The notes below the pieces were generated by a model that did no database searches, was not told the DNA's origin, and saw only the letters and a list, made by a program, of their open reading frames with translations. Of a stretch of 64,000 bases of DNA, positions 26,753 to 33,434 are shown one piece after another. Made by a program: the position numbers and the translations under genes. The DNA lies in the NCBI RefSeq assembly GCF_000473265.1, contig NZ_KI421511.1, forward strand, positions 3,323,560 to 3,387,559, written 5' to 3'. Origin of the DNA: Amycolatopsis thermoflava N1165. GTDB taxonomy: Bacteria > Actinomycetota > Actinomycetes > Mycobacteriales > Pseudonocardiaceae. Numbering within the stretch: the stretch's first letter is position 1; each line of letters begins with the position of its first letter.

Positions 26753-26778
26753 GGGGTGCCGGGTTCGCCCGGCACCCC
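26753..26778 (+). terminator. Hairpin terminator after the catabolic operon
   Basis: GGGGTGCCGGG-TTCG-CCCGGCACCCC forms a perfect 11-bp stem with a stable tetraloop, eight bases after the MFS stop. No T-run follows, as is common in actinomycetes. It probably ends the 16314-26745 transcript. Confidence 0.75.
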
Positions 26779-26811
26779 GCCGCGGCGCGGTTTTCACGCT
26801 AGGTTCGGCCC

Positions 26812-27741
26812 ATGGCCAAGGGCGAGGCGGTGGAGCTGGAGGTCGGGAACCACACGGTGCGGATCTCGAACCCGCAGCGCGTCTACTTCCCGGCGCGGGG
26901 CGAGACGAAGCTGGACCTGGCGCGGTACTACCTGTCCGTCGGCGACGGCATCGTGCGCGCGCTGCGGGAGCGGCCGTGCATGCTGCACCGGTTCCCGTCC
27001 GGGGTGAGCGGCGACAAGGTGCACCAGAAGCGCGTACCCGCCGGGGCGCCGCCGTGGCTGGAGACGGTGCGCGTGCACTTCCCGCGCTACAACCGGCACG
27101 CCGACGAGCTGTGCGTGACCGAGCTGGCGCACGTGATCTGGGCGGTGCAGATGAGCACCGTGGAGTTCCACCCGTGGAACTCGCGGCGGGCGGACACCGA
27201 GAAGCCCGACGAGTGGCGCATCGACCTCGATCCCGGCCCGGAGGCCGACTTCGCCCGGGTGCGGCGGGTGGCGCACGTCGCGCACGAGGTGCTCGACGAG
27301 CTGGGCGCGACGGGGTGGCCCAAGACGTCCGGCGGCAGCGGCCTGCACATCTACGTGCGGATCGAGCCGCGGTGGGGGTTCAGCGAGGTGCGGCGGGCGG
27401 CGCTGGCGTTCGCGCACGAGGTGGAGCGCCGCGCGCCGGACGACGTGACCACGACGTGGTGGCGCAAGGACCGCGACCCGGCGCTGGTGTTCGTCGACTA
27501 CAACCAGAACGCGCGCGACCACACGATCGCGAGCGCGTACTCGGTGCGGGGCGTGCCCGAGGCGACGGTGTCGACGCCGATCGCGTGGGACGAGGTGGAC
27601 GACGTCGAACCGGGCGACTGCACGATCGCGACGGTCCCCGCCCGGTTCGCGAAGCTCGGCGACCTGCACGCGGGCATCGACGACAGCGCCTACTCGCTGG
27701 AGACGCTGCTGGAGTGGGCGGACCGCGACGGGCTGGATTGA
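26812..27741 (+). CDS. LigD-type polymerase/primase domain protein (stand-alone)
   Basis: 309 residues, the length of a single LigD polymerase domain (archaeo-eukaryotic primase fold). Diagnostic blocks are RIDLDPGPE, with the metal-binding Asp pair, and KTSGGSGLHIYV, plus the C-terminal DYNQNARDHTIASAYSVR. These proteins add nucleotides, often ribonucleotides, during non-homologous end joining. No ligase, nuclease or Ku gene is in the window, so it acts as a separate PolDom paralogue. It is monocistronic: flanked by the hairpin at 26753 and by 248 bp without a gene downstream. Confidence 0.92.
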   Translation: MAKGEAVELEVGNHTVRISNPQRVYFPARGETKLDLARYYLSVGDGIVRALRERPCMLHRFPSGVSGDKVHQKRVPAGAPPWLETVRVHFPRYNRHADELCVTELAHVIWAVQMSTVEFHPWNSRRADTEKPDEWRIDLDPGPEADFARVRRVAHVAHEVLDELGATGWPKTSGGSGLHIYVRIEPRWGFSEVRRAALAFAHEVERRAPDDVTTTWWRKDRDPALVFVDYNQNARDHTIASAYSVRGVPEATVSTPIAWDEVDDVEPGDCTIATVPARFAKLGDLHAGIDDSAYSLETLLEWADRDGLD

Positions 27742-27933
27742 CCGCGGTGCGGAACTCGTGGTCTCGCGACGGCCCCCACGATCCGAGCGCCACTCCAGCT
27801 CGGCCCCGCACGACCACGCCGACCGCCGGAGTCCGGACCGGCCGCAACCGGCACGCGAACCCCGTCGCACCGCTCCGGCGCGGCGCGCCCGCACCGGCCG
27901 GGCGCGCCGCACCTGACTCCGCCGGTGAACGCC

Positions 27934-27958
27934 GCATAAGGATCACTCCGGCGGGTAA
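27934..27958 (+). promoter_or_regulatory. Possible stress sigma (SigB-like) promoter for csbD
   Basis: GCAT at 27934-27937 and GGGTAA at 27953-27958, 15 bp apart, loosely fit the actinomycete SigB-type pattern GNNT-N14-16-GGGTA. It is 32 bp before the csbD start. The remaining DNA between 27742 and 27930 is G+C-rich and shows nothing I can name. Confidence 0.3.
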
Positions 27959-27989
27959 TCCCAGCGCTCACCGACCGGAAGGACCGGAG

Positions 27990-28175
27990 ATGAGCACCGA
28001 CGACAAGGCCCAGAACAAGGCTGAAGAGCTCAAGGGCAAGGCGAAGGAAGGCCTCGGCAAGGCCACCGGCAACGAGCAGTGGGAGGCCGAGGGCAAGGGC
28101 GACCAGGGCAAGGCCGACGTCAAGCAGGCCGGCGAGAAGGTCAAGGACGCGGCGAAGGACGTGTTCGACCGCTGA
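27990..28175 (+). CDS. CsbD family stress protein
   Basis: 61 residues, highly charged. It contains the family signature KAEELKGKAKEGLGKATGN and ends in VKDAAKDVFDR. CsbD proteins are small, abundant, stress-induced proteins of unknown mechanism, under SigB in Bacillus. The ATG at 27990 follows GGACCGGAG. A possible SigB-like promoter lies just upstream. Single gene. Confidence 0.9.
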   Translation: MSTDDKAQNKAEELKGKAKEGLGKATGNEQWEAEGKGDQGKADVKQAGEKVKDAAKDVFDR

Positions 28176-28201
28176 CCCCGGTGGCACACGCCACAACAGG
28201 G

Positions 28202-28238
28202 TGTACGCATGGCGTTCGATGAGTTCAGCATGCGTACA
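28202..28238. promoter_or_regulatory. Perfect 10-bp inverted repeat overlapping the benE start
   Basis: TGTACGCATG (28202-28211) and CATGCGTACA (28229-28238) are exact reverse complements separated by 17 bp. The right arm ends on the A of the benE ATG. No Shine-Dalgarno sequence is visible, so benE may be leaderless with the operator at its start site. A dimeric regulator is likely, perhaps one sensing benzoate. Confidence 0.55.
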
Positions 28239-29473
28239 TGAGACTCGACGAGGAGATCAGCGCGCCGCGGTTCGAGCGTCCGCCGTCACCGGTCGCCGGG
28301 CCGCGGCGGGTGCGCCGGGACCTCACCGGCACCACCCTCACCAACGGCGTGATCGGCCTGGTGTTCTCCGCGACCGGGCCGATCGCGGTCATCCTCGCCG
28401 TCGGGGTGCAGGGCGGCCTCAGCCCGGCGCAGCTCGCGTCGTGGATCTTCGGGGTCTTCTTCCTCAACGGCATCCTCACGGCGCTCGCGTCGTGGCTGTA
28501 CCGGCGGCCGCTGGCGTTCTTCTGGACGATCCCCGGCACGGTCGTCGTCGGCGGGTCGCTCACCCACCTGAGCTGGCCCGAGGTCCTGGGCGCGTTCGTG
28601 GTCACCGCGCTGCTGATCCTGGTGATCGGCCTGACCGGCTGGGTGCGCACGGTGATGGCCGCGCTGCCGATGCCGATCGTCATGGCCATGGTCGCCGGGG
28701 TGTTCCTGAAGTTCGGGCTCGACCTGGTGACCGCGCTCGGCGTGGACCCGGTGGTCGCGGTCCCGATGGTCGTGGTGTTCGTGCTGCTCAGCGCCCTGCC
28801 CGCGGCCGGGAGACGGCTGCCGCCGATCCTCGGGGCGCTGCTGGCCGGCGCGGTCGCCGTGGCGGTCTCGGGCCGCTTCTCCCCTGCCGGCGCCGGCTGG
28901 CTCGCCGAGCCGTTGCTGCAGGCGCCCCGGTTCACCTGGCCCGCGTTGCTGGAACTGGTCGTGCCGCTGGCCGTGACCGTGCTGGTGGTGCAGAACGGCC
29001 AGGGCGTCGCCGTCCTGAAGCAGGCCGGGCACGAGCCGCCCACGAACGTCGTGACCGTCCTGTGCGGACTGTGGTCGCTGCCTGCCGCGGCGGTGGGCGC
29101 GGTCTCCACGTGCCTGACCGGGCCGACGAACGCACTGCTGGTCGCCTCGGGCGAGCGGGACCGCCAGTACACCGCGGCCGTCGTGTGCGGGATCGGCGCC
29201 GTGGTGACCGGGTTGTTCGCGCCGGCGTTCGTGCGCCTGATGCTCGCGACGCCGCCCGCGTTCATCGCGGTGCTGGGCGGGCTGGCGATGCTGCGGGCGC
29301 TGCAGAGCGCGTTCGTCACGGCCTTCCGCACCCGCTTCACCCTCGGCGCGCTGGTGGCGTTCCTGGTGACCGTGTCCGGCGTGCAGCCGTTGCACATCAG
29401 CTCCGCGTTCTGGGGCCTGGTCGCCGGGCTCGCGGTGTCGTTCCTGCTGGAGCGCGGCGACTTCCGCTCATGA
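28238..29473 (+). CDS. benE: Benzoate/H+ symporter BenE family
   Basis: 411 residues with 11-12 hydrophobic segments. The pattern (FSATGPIAVILAVGVQGGLS, GPTNALL, then a C-terminal VQPLHISSAFWGLVAGL) matches the BenE family of benzoate importers. It stands alone on the forward strand, convergent with the LuxR-family regulator, with a six-base overlap of the 3' ends. It complements the MFS-type BenK encoded 4 kb away; two uptake systems for one acid are common in ben clusters. Confidence 0.9.
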   Translation: MRLDEEISAPRFERPPSPVAGPRRVRRDLTGTTLTNGVIGLVFSATGPIAVILAVGVQGGLSPAQLASWIFGVFFLNGILTALASWLYRRPLAFFWTIPGTVVVGGSLTHLSWPEVLGAFVVTALLILVIGLTGWVRTVMAALPMPIVMAMVAGVFLKFGLDLVTALGVDPVVAVPMVVVFVLLSALPAAGRRLPPILGALLAGAVAVAVSGRFSPAGAGWLAEPLLQAPRFTWPALLELVVPLAVTVLVVQNGQGVAVLKQAGHEPPTNVVTVLCGLWSLPAAAVGAVSTCLTGPTNALLVASGERDRQYTAAVVCGIGAVVTGLFAPAFVRLMLATPPAFIAVLGGLAMLRALQSAFVTAFRTRFTLGALVAFLVTVSGVQPLHISSAFWGLVAGLAVSFLLERGDFRS

Positions 29474-32056
29474 CCGCCGCCGGGCGGCCAGCTCCGCCCG
29501 CGAGCGGATGCCGAGTTTGGCGTAGATGCGGGTCAGGTGGTACTGCACCGTCTTGGTGGACAGGAACAGCTCCGCCGCGACCTCCCGGTTGGACAGTCCA
29601 CTCGCGACCAGCTGGGACACCGCCTCCTCCTGCGGGGTCAGCTCGCCGAACCCGCGGCCGCGCGGGACGTGCACGCCGCCCGCCTTCAGCTCGCGGTCGC
29701 AGCGGGCCACGTACGTCGCGGCCCCCAGCGCGGCGAACGCGTCACGGGCGGTGCTGATCACCGCGTCCGCCTCGCGGCGTTTGCCCGCCCGGCGCAGGAT
29801 CTGCCCGTAGGCGAAGTTCACCCGCGCCAGGTCGTAGCGCAAGGGCAGGTCCTCCAGCAGTTCCAGCGCCTCGTCGAACGCCGCCCGCGCCCCGTCGACG
29901 TCGCCCTGCGTGCCGAGCAGCCGTCCCCGCGCCGCACCGAGCCTGGCCCGCGCCGAGACGCGCCCGCGTTCCGCGGCGAGGCGTTCGTGCGGCGCCAGGA
30001 ACGCGTCCGCCTCCGCGGTCTTGCCCTCCAGCACCAGCGCGTGCGCGTACATGTCCGCCCACGGCCACAACCCCGGCTCGTCGATGCTGCCGCCCGCCCA
30101 CGGCATCGTCAGCGGCCGCAACGCCCGCAGCACCCCGGCCGCGTCCGCGCGCGCCTCCGCGACATGCGCCCGCGCCAGGCACGACGGCACCCGCATGATC
30201 TCGTAGTCCTGCGGCCCCGCATCGGCACGGCGCAACGCCTCCTCGGCGCGCTCCCAGTCGCCCCGCAGCGCGTGCACCGCCACCGCCGTCCACGCCAGCA
30301 GCGGCCCGGCCAGCACGATCCCCGAGCGGTCCAGCAACGGCTCCGCCTCCGCGACGATGCGCAGCGCGTCGTCCCACTCCCCCGCCAGGAACTGCGCCCG
30401 CGCCAGCCACCCGCGTGCCCACAACGAGATCCGCGTCGAACCGCCGAGGAACGTCGTGGGCACCGCGATCTCCAGGTCCACTCGCGCCTCGTCGATCGCG
30501 TCGACCATCAGGTTCAGCCAGCCGCGGCCCATCTGGATTCGTTGCGCCTGCGCGCCGTGCTGCACCCGTTCGGCCAGCTCCGCGTACCCGGCGAGCGCCT
30601 CGTCCGGACGGCCGCTGCCGGCCAGGCCCAGCCCGCGGATCGCTGCCGCCTCCACCGCCGCCGGGGCGTCGGCGGGCACCAGCGAGATCGCCCGGTCCGC
30701 CCACCGCACCAGGTCCTCGGCGCGGCACCGTGACAGCGAATGCAGCACGTAGCGCTGGCAGATCAGCGCCGCGACGTCCGGCTCCCGGCCGGTGTTGACC
30801 AGCCCCCAGGCCCGGCCCAGCCGGGTTTCCGCCTCGGCGGCGCGGCCGCGCACGATCGCCAGGTAGCCCAGAACGGCATTGCGCAGCGGTGTTTCCCGCA
30901 GGCTCTCCACCTCCGGCACCAGCGCCGCGGCGGCGAAGGCGTCCCCGGCGCCGATGAGCGCGTCCACCGCGCGGGTGAGGCGGCTTTCCCGCTTCAGCCG
31001 GTCGTCGGTGAGGCGGCTGGCGTCGGACAGCAGCGACGCCGCCACACCCCACGCGCCCTCGGCGGCCCGTTCCGCGGCCAGCTCGTCGAGGCGGTCGGCG
31101 ACGGCCGCGTCCGGCACCGGGGACGCGGCGACCAGCAGGTGCATGCGCCGGACCGGGTCCTCGATGAGGTCCGCGGCCCGGCGGTGGGCGTCCGCGGCGG
31201 CGGCCGGGCCCATCGCGGCGAGCACCGCGGCCCGCACCATCGGGTCCGGCGGCCCGGCCTCGGTGAGGCCGTGCGGGGCGAACTCGGCCAGCCCTGCGGC
31301 GCAGGCCTCGTCGAGCAGGGGCAGCACGTCGCCGTCGATCCCGGCCAGCGACGCCGCGTCCCGCACCGTGGTGCCCGGGCCGAGGACCGCGACGGCCTCG
31401 ACGAGCCGCCGCGCCTCCGGAGAGCAGGACGCCAGGCCTTCGCGCACGCGCGCGGCGACGGCGGCGGGCGCGGGCAGGTCCGGGTCGAACCGCGCCCACG
31501 TCGACCGCGGCACCTCGGCGAGCAACTGCACGACGTGGCGCGGGATGCCGCCGGTGTGCCGCCAGAGCCGCTCGGCCATCGACGGGTGCAGCAGAACACC
31601 GTGCGCGGCGGCCAGTTCGCCGGTCTCCGGCGCGGTGAGCGGTTCCAGGCGCACCGTGGTGGTGGCGGCGCGGTGCAGCAGTTCGAGCGCTGCCGCGGGC
31701 ACCCGGTGGTCGCCGCTCACGCAGGTGGCGACGACGAGCGGCCGGGCGTCGCGGTCGTGCCGGACCGTGGAAACCAGCGTGCGCAACGACTCCAGGTCCG
31801 CCCACTGCGCATCGTCCACAATGACCACACCGTCGGCGCCGCCGAGCTGGGCGAGCAGGCCACCGGCGCGGCCGGTCTCCCACGGCGCCCCGGCCGCGCG
31901 CCGCACGCCGTCGCGCCGGGCGGCGAACTCGTCGGCCAGCGCCGTCCGCCCCACCCCCGCCGGGCCGGTGACCAGCACGAACGCCGGCGCCGCCACGCTC
32001 TCCAGTGCGGCGAGCGCGGCGGCGCGGGCGATCAGCTGCGGGCGACGGTGGACCAC
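29468..32056 (-). CDS. Large LuxR-family ATP-binding regulator (STAND/LAL type)
   Basis: 862 residues, GTG start. An N-terminal AAA/STAND ATPase has a Walker A-like VTGPAGVGRTAL (residues 29-40) and a Walker B-like VVIVDDAQW. A long helical repeat region (about 330-760) follows, and then a C-terminal LuxR HTH: ELTPQEEAVSQLVASG, SNREVAAELFLSTKTVQYHL. It is nine bases downstream of benK in the same direction, so it is probably cotranscribed with the ben genes. LuxR-type regulators are known activators of ben operons in Corynebacterium and Rhodococcus, so it likely senses benzoate or a metabolite, using ATP. Confidence 0.9.
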   Translation of the reverse strand: MVHRRPQLIARAAALAALESVAAPAFVLVTGPAGVGRTALADEFAARRDGVRRAAGAPWETGRAGGLLAQLGGADGVVIVDDAQWADLESLRTLVSTVRHDRDARPLVVATCVSGDHRVPAAALELLHRAATTTVRLEPLTAPETGELAAAHGVLLHPSMAERLWRHTGGIPRHVVQLLAEVPRSTWARFDPDLPAPAAVAARVREGLASCSPEARRLVEAVAVLGPGTTVRDAASLAGIDGDVLPLLDEACAAGLAEFAPHGLTEAGPPDPMVRAAVLAAMGPAAAADAHRRAADLIEDPVRRMHLLVAASPVPDAAVADRLDELAAERAAEGAWGVAASLLSDASRLTDDRLKRESRLTRAVDALIGAGDAFAAAALVPEVESLRETPLRNAVLGYLAIVRGRAAEAETRLGRAWGLVNTGREPDVAALICQRYVLHSLSRCRAEDLVRWADRAISLVPADAPAAVEAAAIRGLGLAGSGRPDEALAGYAELAERVQHGAQAQRIQMGRGWLNLMVDAIDEARVDLEIAVPTTFLGGSTRISLWARGWLARAQFLAGEWDDALRIVAEAEPLLDRSGIVLAGPLLAWTAVAVHALRGDWERAEEALRRADAGPQDYEIMRVPSCLARAHVAEARADAAGVLRALRPLTMPWAGGSIDEPGLWPWADMYAHALVLEGKTAEADAFLAPHERLAAERGRVSARARLGAARGRLLGTQGDVDGARAAFDEALELLEDLPLRYDLARVNFAYGQILRRAGKRREADAVISTARDAFAALGAATYVARCDRELKAGGVHVPRGRGFGELTPQEEAVSQLVASGLSNREVAAELFLSTKTVQYHLTRIYAKLGIRSRAELAARRRS

Positions 32057-32065
32057 ATGGTCACT

Positions 32066-33376
32066 CTAGGCGGGCTCCGGCGCGACGGCGGGCACCGGAA
32101 GGTCGGCGTGCTGTGCCCGCGGCACCAGCGCGGTGACCAGCGCCGCGGCGAGCGCCACCCCGGCGAAGATGTAGAACGCCGTGGTGCCGCCCAGCCCGGC
32201 GCCGACCAGCAGGCCGCCGATCACCGGCCCGACGATCCCGCCGAGCCTGCCGAAGCCCGCGCACCACGCCACGCCCGCGGCCCGCGCCCGCGTCGGGTAG
32301 TAGTTGGACACCAGCCCGTAGATCAGCACCTGGGTGCCGATCGTGCCGACCCCGGCCACGGCGACCGCGAGCAGCAGGGCGGCCAGCGGCAGGTCCAGCG
32401 GCAGCAGCGCGAGCGTGAGCGCGGCGAGCACGAACGTGGTGACCACGACCCGCTTCGCGCCGGCCCGGTCCGCCCACAGCGACGCGAGCATGCCGCCGAT
32501 GATCGCGCCGAGGTTGAGGACCAGCAGGAAGGTCAGCGAGTAGCTCTTGCCGTACCCGTTGTCCGCCATGATCTTCGGCAGCCATGTGTTCAGCCCGTAG
32601 GTCAGCAGCAGCCCGGCGAAGCTCATCAGCCCGAGCAGCGCGGTCGGCCAGGCGAGCGCGCGGCTCGCCAGCGCCGGGAAGCCCACGCGGTCGGTCACCG
32701 GCGGCTCGGCGACCAGCGGCACGCCGGTCCGCTCGGACACCGCCCGCGCCTCGTCCACCCGGCCGCGGGCGGCGAGCCACTTCGCCGACTCCGGCAGCTT
32801 GACGACCGCCAGCGGCAGGACCAGCAGGATCGGCAGCGCGCCGACCCAGAACAGCCCGCGCCAGCCGACGGCGTCGGCGAGCACGATCGCCAGCAGCGAC
32901 GCGAGCACGCCACCGGCCGGGACTCCGCTGTAGACGATCGCGTTGAGACGGTTGCGCCGACCGGCGGGCGCGAATTCGGCCACCAGCGCGCCGACCGTCG
33001 CGACGAGCGCGCCGACGCCGATGCCGGTGAAGAACCGGCCGAAGCCGAACGCGGTGACGTTCTGGGTCAGGGCGGTCAGCCCCATGCCGACCGAGAACCA
33101 GGCCAGGTTGACCAGCATGATCTTGCGGCGGCCGATCCAGTCGCCGAGGCCGCCCGCGGCCAGCGCCCCGACGAGCACGCCGATCAGGGCGTAGCTGCCC
33201 AGCGCCCCCGCCTGGCCCGCGCTGATGTGGCCGAGTTGCGTGGGGTCGGCGAGCAGGGTGGGCAGGACGGTCCCGTAGACGACCAGGTCGTACCCGTCGA
33301 AGACGAGGGCGATCGTCGACAGGGCGACCACCCAGGACACGGTGCGCCGGCGCTTCATTGCGTCGGTGTCGGACAT
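32066..33376 (-). CDS. benK: MFS aromatic acid:H+ symporter (BenK-like)
   Basis: 436 residues, 12 spans. LVFDGYDLVVYGTVLPTLL near the N-terminus, with Asp residues in the first span, is the AAHS signature (DGYD); GDWIGRRK is the loop 2-3 motif. PcaK and BenK of this family import 4-hydroxybenzoate and benzoate with protons. It lies downstream of the benC-benD fusion in the same direction, 58 bp apart, so benzoate is the likely substrate. Confidence 0.88.
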   Translation of the reverse strand: MSDTDAMKRRRTVSWVVALSTIALVFDGYDLVVYGTVLPTLLADPTQLGHISAGQAGALGSYALIGVLVGALAAGGLGDWIGRRKIMLVNLAWFSVGMGLTALTQNVTAFGFGRFFTGIGVGALVATVGALVAEFAPAGRRNRLNAIVYSGVPAGGVLASLLAIVLADAVGWRGLFWVGALPILLVLPLAVVKLPESAKWLAARGRVDEARAVSERTGVPLVAEPPVTDRVGFPALASRALAWPTALLGLMSFAGLLLTYGLNTWLPKIMADNGYGKSYSLTFLLVLNLGAIIGGMLASLWADRAGAKRVVVTTFVLAALTLALLPLDLPLAALLLAVAVAGVGTIGTQVLIYGLVSNYYPTRARAAGVAWCAGFGRLGGIVGPVIGGLLVGAGLGGTTAFYIFAGVALAAALVTALVPRAQHADLPVPAVAPEPA

Positions 33377-33434
33377 GATGGCTCCCGGTGTGGGGTGGGG
33401 AGGGGAACGGCGGCCCCGGGCGGGGCGGCCGGGT

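Noticed and set aside
27742..27989. The 248-bp gap before csbD as a hidden gene
   Set aside because: No short frame with a start signal and plausible composition was found; only a weak stress-type promoter near its end is credible.
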